DNA from: Petropleomorpha daqingensis
Lineage (GTDB): Bacteria > Actinomycetota > Actinomycetes > Mycobacteriales > Geodermatophilaceae
Reading direction: 5' to 3'
Length of the DNA stretch: 64,000 nt
Assembly (NCBI RefSeq): GCF_013408985.1
Contig: NZ_JACBZT010000001.1
Location: 4,915,197-4,979,196, forward strand
Shown here: one piece after another, positions 10,272 to 18,175 of the stretch
How the letters are laid out: each line of letters begins with the position of its first letter
Position numbering within the stretch: the stretch's first letter is position 1
The notes under the pieces: model-generated
The model's database searches: none
What the model was told of the DNA's origin: nothing
What the model saw: only the letters and a program-made list of their open reading frames with translations
Made by a program: the position numbers and the translations under genes

Positions 10272-11060
10272 ATGGACGGGTCCGATGACCGACGCGCGCA
10301 GCAGAGCCGTCGCGCCGAGCAGACGTCCGAGCGCCTCCAGGAGGACATCCGCCGACTGCAGCAGCGCCTGAGCCGGGGCGCCGAGGCGGTGGCCGCGACC
10401 GAGGGCCGCGTCGCCGCCACCAACCTCACCCTGGCCGAGCGGGCCCTGCGGGAAGGCCGCCTCGAGGACGCGCAGGGGCTGCTCCGCGAGGCGGCGACGG
10501 CACTCCGGGCCGTCGAGCACGAGCATCTCCGCGCGGATCTCTGGCCAGGCCCGGATCCCGCCGAAGCAGCACGGATCGAGCGGCGGCGGCTCGCCGCCGA
10601 CCGCGCCCGGGACGACGCGGCCCGGCGGCGGGAGCAGGCCGGCCACCGGCGGGACGAGGCGGCCCTGAGCCGTGAGATCGCCGCGCAGCTGCGCGACGAG
10701 GCGGCCGCCGAACGGGACCGGCGGGCCGGCGAGCGGGCCACGGCCGCGGGGCAGCGCGACGCGGCGGCCGACGAGCGCTCGGCACAGCGCGCGCGGTCGG
10801 CGGACCGGCCGCCCGACGACGGGAAGCAGCAGGGGGCCATCGATGCCGAGGTCGACGAGACCTACCAGGCCTGGGCCGACGAGGACCGTGCGCGGACCCT
10901 GGCCGATCGGGCGGCCGACGCGGCCGATCGCCTCGCCGCCGAGCAGGACCGCCTCGCCGCGGAGCAGGACCGCGTCGCGGCGCAGCAGGACCGCGAGCAC
11001 GACCGCGCCGACCGCGAGCACGCCTCCCGTGACCGAGCCGACGAGGACCGCGCCCCGTGA
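10272..11060 (+). CDS. Highly charged coiled-coil protein with heptad-like tandem repeats
   Basis: I do not recognise this 262-residue protein. It is almost entirely Ala, Arg, Asp, Glu and Gln, without membrane segments or cysteines, and should form long alpha helices. Residues about 215-250 repeat a 7-residue unit (RLAAEQD, RLAAEQD, RVAAQQD), a heptad-like coiled-coil pattern, and the DNA repeats too. A middle segment (about 85-105) is Pro-containing and may be a hinge. Upstream are 8-bp inverted arms TCCCCTGC/GCAGGGGA (10218-10260) that could end the previous operon. Its stop overlaps the start of the following gene (GTGA), so the two proteins are probably functional partners. Confidence 0.7.
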   Translation: MDGSDDRRAQQSRRAEQTSERLQEDIRRLQQRLSRGAEAVAATEGRVAATNLTLAERALREGRLEDAQGLLREAATALRAVEHEHLRADLWPGPDPAEAARIERRRLAADRARDDAARRREQAGHRRDEAALSREIAAQLRDEAAAERDRRAGERATAAGQRDAAADERSAQRARSADRPPDDGKQQGAIDAEVDETYQAWADEDRARTLADRAADAADRLAAEQDRLAAEQDRVAAQQDREHDRADREHASRDRADEDRAP

Positions 11061-11560
11061 TCCTGCCGAAGGAGCGGAACCCGCGGCTGATCACGGTCCG
11101 GCGCGGCGGAAGCCTGACCGACGCCGAGCACCACCTCCTGGCGCTGTGGGCGGCCGCGTGCGCCGAGCACGTGCTGCCGCTGTTCGAGGCGGTCCGGCCG
11201 GACGACGACCGCCCCCGGCAGGCGATCGAGGCCGCCCGCGCCTGGGTGCGCGGCGAGCTGCCGATGATGCAGACCCGCGCGGCGGGCGGCCATGCCATGG
11301 GCGCGGCCCGGGACCTTCGCGGCGCCCCACGCTTCGCCGCCTACGCCGCCGGCCAGGCCGCGGTGGTGGCGCACGTCGCCGAGCACGACCTGGGGGCCGC
11401 CGCCTACGCGATCAAGGCGGTGCGGGCGGCCGACGGGGACGACGCGGGGCGGCTCGAGTGCCGGTGGCAGCGGGACCAGCTGCCCGATCCCGTTCGGGAC
11501 CTCGTGCTCGACGACCAGCGGCGGCGCAACGACATCTGCTGGGGCGCGTTCGACTGCTGA
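11057..11560 (+). CDS. Putative immunity protein, Imm5-like helical protein
   Basis: This 167-residue protein lacks signal and membrane segments. The run SLTDAEHHLLALWAAACAEH followed by AIEAARAWVRGE and later GHAMGAARDL and AAGQAAVVAHVAEHDLGAAA fits the small helical family annotated as putative immunity protein (Imm5), often found without a cognate toxin. The C-terminus RRRNDICWGAFDC also fits that family. It is coupled by a GTGA overlap to the coiled-coil gene. No toxin with a recognisable nuclease or deaminase domain is nearby, so calling it immunity is tentative. Confidence 0.6.
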   Translation: MILPKERNPRLITVRRGGSLTDAEHHLLALWAAACAEHVLPLFEAVRPDDDRPRQAIEAARAWVRGELPMMQTRAAGGHAMGAARDLRGAPRFAAYAAGQAAVVAHVAEHDLGAAAYAIKAVRAADGDDAGRLECRWQRDQLPDPVRDLVLDDQRRRNDICWGAFDC

Positions 11561-11567
11561 CCGGGCG

Positions 11568-12353
11568 TCAGAGCTCGATGCAGCCCTCGAGGTAGAAGGC
11601 GCACCCGCCGGACAGGTGCACCCGGTCGCCGACGAGCCGGCAGCTCAGCTCACCCCCGCGCCGGGACGCCTGGTGGGCGAGGAAGGTGTCCTTGCCGGTG
11701 CGGGCGGACCAGAACGGCACGAGCGCGCAGTGCGCTCCGCCGGTCACCGGGTCCTCGGGGATCCCCTTCGCCGGCGCGAAGTACCGGCTGACGACGTCGT
11801 GGGCGCCGTCCCCGGCGGCGGTCACCACGACCCCGGTGCGGTCGAGCCGGGCGATCGCCGCGAGATCCGGTTCGAGCGACCGGACGTCGTCGGCGGTGGG
11901 CAGCAGGGCGAGGTAGTTGCTCCCGTCGACCGCCGTCTCCTCCGGTGTGACGCCGAGCGCGTGCGCGAGGGCCGGTGGCAGCGGCACGCTGCGCACGGTG
12001 CGGGCCGGCAGGTCGATCCGGTAGACCGAGCCGTCGCGCTCGACGGTCAGCGGCCCGCTGGCGGTGTCGAAGACGACGCGATCGCGGCCGGGCTCCAGGC
12101 GCTCGAGGACGACGGCGCCGGCAGCCAGCGTGGCGTGCCCGCACAACGGCACCTCCACCGTGGGCGTGAACCAGCGCAGCCGGTCCGCATCGGTGGACCG
12201 CACGAGGAACGCCGTCTCGGCGAGGTTGTTCTCCGCGGCCACGGCCTGCAGGAGCGCGTCGTCGGGGAACCGCTCCAGCACCACCACCGCGGCCGGGTTG
12301 CCGGTGAAGCGCCGGGTGGCGAAGGCGTCGAGCTGGAAGATCGGGACGCGCAC
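11568..12353 (-). CDS. PhzF-family isomerase/epimerase-like protein
   Basis: This 261-residue protein has the two-lobed PhzF (diaminopimelate-epimerase-like) fold. The N-terminus VPIFQLDAFATRRFTGNPAAVV carries the family hallmark, with GNPAAV at the lobe start. NNLAETAFLV follows, whose Glu is the usual catalytic acid. The second-lobe motifs PVTGGAHCAL and LVGDRVHLSGGCAFYLEG are clear. True PhzF makes phenazines, but no phenazine genes are here; most homologues have unknown small-molecule isomerase roles. It runs convergently to the immunity-like gene with a 7-bp gap and is probably monocistronic. Confidence 0.9.
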   Translation of the reverse strand: MRVPIFQLDAFATRRFTGNPAAVVVLERFPDDALLQAVAAENNLAETAFLVRSTDADRLRWFTPTVEVPLCGHATLAAGAVVLERLEPGRDRVVFDTASGPLTVERDGSVYRIDLPARTVRSVPLPPALAHALGVTPEETAVDGSNYLALLPTADDVRSLEPDLAAIARLDRTGVVVTAAGDGAHDVVSRYFAPAKGIPEDPVTGGAHCALVPFWSARTGKDTFLAHQASRRGGELSCRLVGDRVHLSGGCAFYLEGCIEL

Positions 12354-12378
12354 CGCCGAATCGTAAGGAAGACCGAGG

Positions 12379-13128
12379 TCAGACCGGGAAGGTCAGCTGC
12401 TCGGGCCCGGTCGGCGCGTGCCCCGCGACCCGCCGCGCCGCCGTCCGCCGCTCGGTGGTCCGCCGGCGGTGCACCGCGCGGGCCTGCTCGACACCCGGCG
12501 CCGCGAACCCGTCCGGGGTCAGCCGGCAGGAGCTCAGCGGGACCCAGCGGACCCGCTCGTCGACGTCGCGCACGCCGACGATCAGCCCCCGGTTCTGCCG
12601 GCGCAGCTCCAGCGCGAGCCCGCGCACGGCGGCCTCGGTGACCGCGGCCGATTCCGCGCCGGGGCCGTAGAGCCAGGTGACGTGCCGGTGCTGGGCGCGG
12701 TCGGCGTCGTCCCGCTCCCGCCAGGCGACGTCCGGCAGCGGCGCGAGCTGCACCTCCAGGACGGCGTCGACCTCGTCGACCACGATCTGCAGGTCGACCG
12801 CGCCGTCCGGCGCCTGCAGGGTGCGCGTCCGCGGACCGAACCCCTGCTCGGCGAGCCACGCCGTCAAAGCGGGCTCGTAGCGCAGGTGCTCGTACGCCGG
12901 TCCGGCATCGGCCTCGGCGAACCGGCACCAGGCTGCCGTGTCGGCGTGCCGGAAGCCGCGCGCACCGGCGACGAGCCGCTCGCCGCACCCCCCGGCGTGC
13001 GTGGAGCACCAGAACCGGCCGCGGTAGTGCGTGACGACCAGCCGCGCACCGGCGGGGTCGGCGGGCAGCTCGACGGCATGCGTGCCCGCCGGCCCGTCGG
13101 TGACCGCCCACCGCAGCTCGCTCGACAC
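12379..13128 (-). CDS. CoiA-like competence-associated family protein
   Basis: This 249-residue protein starts at GTG 13126-13128 (VSSELRWAVTDG). The open frame extends further 5' across the adjacent gene and is not credible there. A WCSTHAGGC segment (about 49-57) could bind zinc. The middle (VDLQIVVDEVDAVLEVQLAP) resembles the nuclease-like core of the competence protein CoiA family, here with LEVQ as the possible catalytic segment. An Arg-rich tail ends in TGPEQLTFPV. No competence operon is near. The assignment rests on overall feel rather than clear catalytic residues. Confidence 0.55.
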   Translation of the reverse strand: MSSELRWAVTDGPAGTHAVELPADPAGARLVVTHYRGRFWCSTHAGGCGERLVAGARGFRHADTAAWCRFAEADAGPAYEHLRYEPALTAWLAEQGFGPRTRTLQAPDGAVDLQIVVDEVDAVLEVQLAPLPDVAWRERDDADRAQHRHVTWLYGPGAESAAVTEAAVRGLALELRRQNRGLIVGVRDVDERVRWVPLSSCRLTPDGFAAPGVEQARAVHRRRTTERRTAARRVAGHAPTGPEQLTFPV

Positions 13129-13163
13129 GCCCGCACCGTACGGGCGGGGTCCGACAGGAATCG

Positions 13164-13823
13164 CTACGGCGCCGCGGTCTGCGGGACGTCGGCCGTCCGC
13201 TGCTCCTGGCGCGGGACGACCGGCGGCGCCTGCGGGGGCACCCCTCCGTCGCGCAGCCGGCGCAGCGAGAACGCCAGCATGACGTCGGAGATCGCCCGGA
13301 AGACCGACATGAAGCCGACCCACAGGAAGATGAAGGACGCACGGCCGGCGAGGTCCCAGATGCGGTCGGAGGACGAGACCCAGATCGCCAGCAGGATGAG
13401 CAGGCCGCCGGTGACCAGGTCGAGCCACCAGTGCGGGGTCTCGCCGTTGAGCGCGATCCCCCTCGCGAGCGTGACGATCCCCTGGAGGAACAGCAGCAGC
13501 CCGAGGACCGACGCGAGGGCGAAGAAGGTGTTGACCGGCCGGACGAACGCCCAGATCGCGCCGAGCCCGAAGAACACCGCCAGCGCGATGTGCAGCACCG
13601 CCCAGCCGCCGCCGACCGCGGCCGCCAGAGCCCCCTCGTTGATCGCCGCGACCAGGAAGGCGACGCCGACGAGCACGCCGACCGCGACCAGCGACTTGTA
13701 GTCGGCGCGCAGGACCATCCAGGCGATGACCACCCAGAGGCCGGCGGCGATCAGCGGTACCCACCACCACCGGGCGGCCTTCTGCTGGAGCATGCCCTGC
13801 GCGGCGGACGTGTTCGCGACCAT
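13164..13823 (-). CDS. HdeD/DUF308-family membrane protein
   Basis: This 219-residue protein has about six hydrophobic helices between residues 20 and 195, with the repeated pattern of the HdeD (acid-resistance, DUF308) family: an initial WWWVPLIAAGLWVVIAWMVL and, later, GLLLFLQGIVTLARGIAL. The tail after residue 200 is hydrophilic and Pro/Gln-rich. HdeD of enterobacteria helps survive acid, but in actinobacteria the role is unknown. It is likely monocistronic, lying 36 bp upstream of the CoiA-like gene on the same strand. Confidence 0.8.
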   Translation of the reverse strand: MVANTSAAQGMLQQKAARWWWVPLIAAGLWVVIAWMVLRADYKSLVAVGVLVGVAFLVAAINEGALAAAVGGGWAVLHIALAVFFGLGAIWAFVRPVNTFFALASVLGLLLFLQGIVTLARGIALNGETPHWWLDLVTGGLLILLAIWVSSSDRIWDLAGRASFIFLWVGFMSVFRAISDVMLAFSLRRLRDGGVPPQAPPVVPRQEQRTADVPQTAAP

Positions 13824-13857
13824 GGCGGCAAGATCCCGCCGGACACGAGCGCCGTCC

Positions 13858-14877
13858 TCATCCCCCGCGGACGACGCTCGGATCGACGTGGATCTTCGGC
13901 CCGCCGCCCTCCGGCCGCCGCCCCGCCAGCACGCCCCCCACCTGGTCCAACCCGACCGTCGCGGCCACGAGGGGCCGCGGGTCGACCGCGCCGCTCGCGT
14001 AGGCGGCGATCGTCGCCGCCAGCCCCGGGGAGGCGGACAGGATCCCGACCGCCGTGACGTCCCGGAGCAGCAGCGTGCGGGTGTCGATCGTGCTCGGGGT
14101 GCCGGAGATCCCGATGTAGACGACCCGGCCGCCGGGTTCCACCCGGTCCAGGGCGTAGGCGGGCGAGGCGACGTGCGTCGAGGCGTCCACGACGGCGTCG
14201 TAGGGCAGCTCGGGCAGGGAGTCGCGGGTCCACGCGGAGTCGAAGCCGAGCCCGCGGGCGAACGCCAGCGACGCGTCGGTGACGCCCAGCAGGTGCACCT
14301 CGACCCCGGCCGCGCGCAGGAACATGGCCGTGAGCAGCCCGATCGTCCCCGGCCCGATCACCAGGGCGCGGTCGCCGTCCTCCAGCCCGGTGGCCTGCGC
14401 GGCGCGCCACGCGTTGCCACCCGGCTCGACCAGCGCGCCGAGCACCTCGTCCACGCTGTCGGGCAGCTCGTGCAGCGACCACGCCGGGACGGCGAGCCGC
14501 TCGGCCAGGGCGCCGTCGCGGCCGCCGCGGATGCCGACCTCCTGCCGGTGCTCGCACACGTGCTGGCGGCCCCGCCGGCAGCGCCGGCACGTCTGGTCGC
14601 CCAGCATCGTGTCGCCCATGACCCGTCGGCCCAGCCAGGCGGGGTCGACGCCGTCGCCGATCTCGCGGACCCGGCCGCACCACTCGTGGCCCGGCCGCAG
14701 GGGGTAGGTCGAGTGCCCGGTCTGCAGGTAGGACAGCTCGCCGGTGAACAGCTCGACGTCGGTGCCGCAGACGCCGACCCGCTCGACCTCGACGACGACC
14801 TCGCCCGGTGCCGCCTCCGGGACCGGCACCTCCTCGACCGAGCAGCTCTCAGGGCCGCTCAGGACGACGGCCCGCAT
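13858..14877 (-). CDS. Zinc-dependent medium-chain alcohol/polyol dehydrogenase
   Basis: This 339-residue NAD(P)-dependent oxidoreductase has the catalytic-zinc residues: Cys in RVGVCGTDVELF (about residue 38) and His-Glu in RPGHEWCGRV (about 64-65). The structural-zinc cysteines are CRRCRRGRQHVC. The Rossmann segment is ALVIGPGTIGLLTAMFLRAAG (about 168-188). The family includes threonine and sorbitol/arabitol dehydrogenases. It is third in a leftward operon after a nucleoside hydrolase and a DapA-type aldolase (5 bp gap), so oxidation of a sugar or sugar alcohol is plausible. Confidence 0.88.
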   Translation of the reverse strand: MRAVVLSGPESCSVEEVPVPEAAPGEVVVEVERVGVCGTDVELFTGELSYLQTGHSTYPLRPGHEWCGRVREIGDGVDPAWLGRRVMGDTMLGDQTCRRCRRGRQHVCEHRQEVGIRGGRDGALAERLAVPAWSLHELPDSVDEVLGALVEPGGNAWRAAQATGLEDGDRALVIGPGTIGLLTAMFLRAAGVEVHLLGVTDASLAFARGLGFDSAWTRDSLPELPYDAVVDASTHVASPAYALDRVEPGGRVVYIGISGTPSTIDTRTLLLRDVTAVGILSASPGLAATIAAYASGAVDPRPLVAATVGLDQVGGVLAGRRPEGGGPKIHVDPSVVRGG

Positions 14878-14882
14878 GGTGG

Positions 14883-15644
14883 TCAGGAGCCCACCCGGGT
14901 CACCGGGGAGGTGCCGAAGCGCGCCGCCGTCGCGCGCTTGTGCCCGGCCGGGAAGTCGGCGGACGCGGTCCGGTCGGCGGCCGCGATCCGGATCTGGGCC
15001 TCGACGTCGCCGGCCAGGGCGGCGATGCAGTGCTCGGGGAGGCTGTTGGCGACCGCGAGCAGGCCACCGTCCGCGCCGACCAGGCCGGCGAGGGCGAGCA
15101 GGCTGGCGGCTCCGGTGTAGAGGTCGCCGCGGAAGATCTCGCGCTCGTGCAGGAACCGGGCGGCGTCTCCCGAGGAGTCCTTGAGCCCGGAGATCGGCAG
15201 CTCCGACAGCAGGTCGACCGGGATGCCGGGCAGCGACGCACCCGGGAAGTTGTAGGCCAGCAGCGGGCCGGTGGCCGCCTTGGCGATCACCTCGAAGTAG
15301 GCCCGCGGGTCGGCGACCCGGGGCGGCGACAGCGCGAGGACGGCGTCGGCGCCGTTGGCGAAGGCGCGCTCGGTGAACTCGGCGGCCTGCCGCCCGGTGA
15401 CGGCGCCGGTGCCGGCGAGCACCGGGACGTCGGCGGGGACGGCGGCGCGGACGGCGGCGATCAGCTCGTCGCGCTCCGCCGCGGTGAGCGTGGCGGCCTC
15501 CCCCGTCGTCCCCGCCGCGAGGATGCAGCGCACGCCGAGGCCGGCGAGCTGTGCGGCGAGGTCCGCGGTGGCCGGCGCGTCGAGGGCGCCGTCCGGGCGG
15601 AAGAGGGTGACCAGGGCGACGCCGACTCCGGTGAACAGGGGCAT
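14883..15644 (-). CDS. DapA-family aldolase (dihydrodipicolinate synthase / keto-sugar-acid aldolase superfamily)
   Basis: This 253-residue TIM barrel has the GTTGEAATL motif (about 44-52), the Schiff-base lysine in ISGLKDSSGD (about residue 154) and the Tyr in LLAYNFPG (about 127-134). At 253 residues it is shorter than the usual 290-300, so the C-terminal helices are reduced. In this gene neighbourhood it more likely cleaves a 2-keto-3-deoxy sugar acid than makes lysine precursors. It sits 25 bp after the nucleoside hydrolase and 5 bp before the dehydrogenase. Confidence 0.85.
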   Translation of the reverse strand: MPLFTGVGVALVTLFRPDGALDAPATADLAAQLAGLGVRCILAAGTTGEAATLTAAERDELIAAVRAAVPADVPVLAGTGAVTGRQAAEFTERAFANGADAVLALSPPRVADPRAYFEVIAKAATGPLLAYNFPGASLPGIPVDLLSELPISGLKDSSGDAARFLHEREIFRGDLYTGAASLLALAGLVGADGGLLAVANSLPEHCIAALAGDVEAQIRIAAADRTASADFPAGHKRATAARFGTSPVTRVGS

Positions 15645-15669
15645 GCCCGCATCCTGCCCTGAGCGACCG

Positions 15670-16500
15670 TCAACGGCGACGCTCGTGCAGGCGCAGCCGG
15701 GCCAGCAGGTCGGCGAACAGCAGCCGGACGTCGACGGCGGTGTAGACGCGCCCGTTCGGGGTCTCGCGGTAGGTGCTGGACTCGTCGGCCAGGGCGGTGA
15801 CCAGCACCGGCGGGCTGTCGCCCAGCGGCCAGACCCCTCCGAGCTGGACGAAGTCGGGCAGCGGCAGCTCGGTGAACCGGGTCCACAGCCACTCCCCGAC
15901 CCGGCCGCTGCCCCCGAGGTCGGCCTCGAGCTCGGCCACCGAGTAGGCGCAGCTGCGGTAGGTCTCGAGGGGGAACTGCCAGATCGCCAGTCCGGGCGTG
16001 CCGAAGACGTACTCGGCCGCCACCGGGTCGGTGTCGCGGTTGTACTCGTCCGCGGCGGGGTCCAGCGCGCCGCCGATCCAGACGAGGGTCAGCCGGGAGG
16101 CGATCTCCGGAGCCTGCTGCAGGGCCTGCGCGACGTTGGTCAGGGGGCCGCCGCAGACGAGGAGCAGCGGCAGCTCGTCGTCCCGGAGGGCCTCGGCGAC
16201 GATCGCGTCCGCCGCGACCGAGGCGGAGTCGCCGAACGGGCCGTTGCTGCCGGCGTGCACCGGCGGCGGCTCCGGCAGCGCGACCAGGTCGACGAGCTCC
16301 CGGGCCAGCGCAGCGCCGGCGACGGCGCCCTCCGGCTGGCCGAACACCGGGTTGATCATCGAGCTGGTCACCGCGACGACCCGGTTGGTCGGCGACAGCA
16401 GGTGGTGGGCCAGCGCGACCAGCCCGTCGGGGTCTCCGGACCAGTCGTTGTCGACGATCACCCGGCTCTGGACGGCGAGGCGCAGCTGCGGCGGAGTCAC
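15670..16500 (-). CDS. Nucleoside hydrolase-like protein (inosine-uridine hydrolase family)
   Basis: This 276-residue protein would cleave N-ribosides. The N-terminal VIVDNDWSGDPDGLVALAHH is a variant of the family's DxDxGxDD calcium/ribose site; the classic double Asp is here DPDG, so activity may differ. ALVWIG-like LVWIGGAL and a conserved PLTNVAQAL segment support the family. The GTG at 16498-16500 (VTPPQLRLAV) is chosen because the frame upstream runs into the opposite promoter region. It starts a three-gene leftward operon and shares the promoter region containing the candidate operator 16540-16560 with the cupin gene. Confidence 0.8.
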   Translation of the reverse strand: MTPPQLRLAVQSRVIVDNDWSGDPDGLVALAHHLLSPTNRVVAVTSSMINPVFGQPEGAVAGAALARELVDLVALPEPPPVHAGSNGPFGDSASVAADAIVAEALRDDELPLLLVCGGPLTNVAQALQQAPEIASRLTLVWIGGALDPAADEYNRDTDPVAAEYVFGTPGLAIWQFPLETYRSCAYSVAELEADLGGSGRVGEWLWTRFTELPLPDFVQLGGVWPLGDSPPVLVTALADESSTYRETPNGRVYTAVDVRLLFADLLARLRLHERRR

Positions 16501-16539
16501 GACCGCTGACTCTGTCGGGCGCGGCGCCGTCCCAGCAGG

Positions 16540-16560
16540 ATCGTTGCCGCTCAATGGCAC
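16540..16560 (+). promoter_or_regulatory. Candidate IclR-type operator in the divergent nucleoside hydrolase / cupin promoter
   Basis: The 17-mer TTGCCGCTCAATGGCAC (16544-16560) differs from the copy at 6584-6600 only in the first base, and its 5' extension ATCG matches the site at 5645-5665. It is about 40 bp from the nucleoside hydrolase start and 74 bp from the cupin start, so it could control either. It lies 10 kb from the IclR-family gene. Confidence 0.5.
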
Positions 16561-16633
16561 CCGCGTGGGACCCGTGACGCCGCTCACCGATGCTTCGGAG
16601 ACGTCACCGTCGACCCGCACCGGGAGAACGCGC

Positions 16634-17188
16634 ATGAGCTTCGAGTACCTGATCGACCCCGCGAAGGGCCCGCAGTGGACGGGCCGGCTGCCCGGCGCGC
16701 CCAAGCCGTACGTGCTGCGCCGTGGCGAGGGTGAGACCGCGATGCTCTTCGGCGACCTGTTCACCGTGCTGCTCTCCGGCGACGAGACCGAGAACCAGTT
16801 CGGCATCATCACCGCCGACTCCCCCGCCGGCGACGTCATCCCCACGCACTCGCACAACGAGACGCACGAGACCTTCTACGTGATCGAGGGCAAGGTCCGG
16901 CTGTTCTTCGAGGACGAGGAGGGGCAGAAGCAGTCGTCGCTGCTCGCTCCCGGTGACTTCGGCTTCGTGCCGGCCGGCTTCGCGCACGCCTACCAGATCG
17001 TCGAGGACGCCCGGATGATGGGCACCCTCTCCGGCGGCTTCGAGCGGTTCTTCCAGCACATGGGCACGCCGACCGACCACGCCACCACGGACCAGCCGCC
17101 GTTCATCCCGGACTTCCCGCGCATGCAGGCCGCCGCGCAGCAGCACAACATGCAGTTTCTGCCGGACTACACCTGGCCGAACGCCTAG
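16634..17188 (+). CDS. Cupin protein, quercetin 2,3-dioxygenase-like
   Basis: This 184-residue protein has a single conserved cupin barrel. The metal ligands are visible in IPTHSHNETHETFYVIEGKV (two His and a Glu) and the last His in VPAGFAHAYQI. The C-terminus is long, with FFQHMGTPTDH and an aromatic tail. It resembles the quercetinase/pirin-like cupins that open or modify aromatic rings with oxygen, but the substrate is unknown. GGGAGAACGCGC before ATG 16634 is a good ribosome site. It is first in a rightward catabolic cluster. Confidence 0.85.
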   Translation: MSFEYLIDPAKGPQWTGRLPGAPKPYVLRRGEGETAMLFGDLFTVLLSGDETENQFGIITADSPAGDVIPTHSHNETHETFYVIEGKVRLFFEDEEGQKQSSLLAPGDFGFVPAGFAHAYQIVEDARMMGTLSGGFERFFQHMGTPTDHATTDQPPFIPDFPRMQAAAQQHNMQFLPDYTWPNA

Positions 17189-17200
17189 CCCGTCGTCCGA

Positions 17201-17243
17201 ACGGAGGCTGAGAGCGCAGGATTCCTGCACTCTCAGCCTCCGT
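17201..17243 (+). repeat. Long near-perfect intergenic hairpin
   Basis: The 14-base arms ACGGAGGCTGAGAG (17201-17214) and CTCTCAGCCTCCGT (17230-17243) are exact complements. After one C/A mismatch the stem continues with GCAGGA (17216-17221) and TCCTGC (17223-17228). It lies 12 bp after the cupin stop and 5 bp before the GAGGAG ribosome site of the next gene. There is no T-run. It could be a terminator or attenuator, or a mobile palindromic repeat. Confidence 0.75.
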
Positions 17244-17257
17244 TCACGAGGAGAACC

Positions 17258-18175
17258 GTGCCCCTCCCCCTGCCCCCGCCTGCGCACGAGCAGCCGCTGC
17301 CGGCTCCGGTCGACGGCGCCGCCGGCGTGCGCCGGCTGCTCGGCGTGCCGTACGCCGCGATCCCGGGTCTCCGGCCGCTCGAGCTGGACCTGTACCTGCC
17401 GGCCGGGTCCGACGGCCCGGTGCCGGTCGTCGTCTTCCTGCACGGCGGCGGCTGGCGGATCGGCAGCCGGCACCTGGCCGGCCCGGCGTACCGCGGGCAG
17501 ACGCCGACGCCGTTCGAGCGGGTCGCGCAGGCCGGCGTCGCCGTCGCCAGCGTCGACTACCGGCTCTCCGGCGAGGCGACGTTCCCGGCCCAGCTGCACG
17601 ACGCCAAGGCCGCGGTCCGCTGGCTGCGCGCTCGCGCCGGCGAGCTCGGCATCGATCCCGAGCGCATCGCCGCGTGGGGCGAGTCGGCCGGCGGCCACCT
17701 CGCCGCGCTGCTCGGGCTGGTCCGCGACGAGTCGCTGGAAGGGGCCGTCGGGATCACCGGGCTGTCGAGCGCCGTCTCCGCCGTCGCGGCCTGGTACCCG
17801 CCGACCGACCTCGCCGCCGTCGCGGCCGACCTCGGCGTCGACCCGCACGACGCGACCACCCGCGAGGCGCTGCTGCTCGGCGCCCCGGCGGTCGACGTCC
17901 CGGAGCTCGCCGCGCAGGCCAGCCCGGTCACCCACGTCTCCCCCGACGCCCCGCCGTTCCTGCTGCTGCACGGCGCGGCCGATCAGCTCATCCCGTGCGT
18001 GCAGAGCGAGCGGCTCTACAGCGCGCTGGTCGAGGGCGGCGTCGAGGCGGAGCTCGATCTGTACGAAGGCGCCGACCACATGTGGTTCGGCTCGACCGAG
18101 GCCCCGGTGCAGGCGCTCGACCGCACGATCGACGTGCTGCGCCGCCGGTTCGGCCTGAAGAGAGGGCAGTCATGA
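17258..18175 (+). CDS. Alpha/beta hydrolase (carboxylesterase, BD-FAE/HSL-like)
   Basis: This 305-residue serine hydrolase has the oxyanion motif HGGGW (VVVFLHGGGWRIGSRHLAGP), the nucleophile elbow GESAGGH (about residues 146-152), the acid in LLHGAADQLIP and the catalytic His in GADHMWFG. GTG 17258 follows GAGGAGAACC at good spacing. The stop overlaps the start of the FAH gene (ATGA). An ester or lactone intermediate of the pathway encoded here is a reasonable substrate; no specific one can be named. Confidence 0.88.
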   Translation: MPLPLPPPAHEQPLPAPVDGAAGVRRLLGVPYAAIPGLRPLELDLYLPAGSDGPVPVVVFLHGGGWRIGSRHLAGPAYRGQTPTPFERVAQAGVAVASVDYRLSGEATFPAQLHDAKAAVRWLRARAGELGIDPERIAAWGESAGGHLAALLGLVRDESLEGAVGITGLSSAVSAVAAWYPPTDLAAVAADLGVDPHDATTREALLLGAPAVDVPELAAQASPVTHVSPDAPPFLLLHGAADQLIPCVQSERLYSALVEGGVEAELDLYEGADHMWFGSTEAPVQALDRTIDVLRRRFGLKRGQS

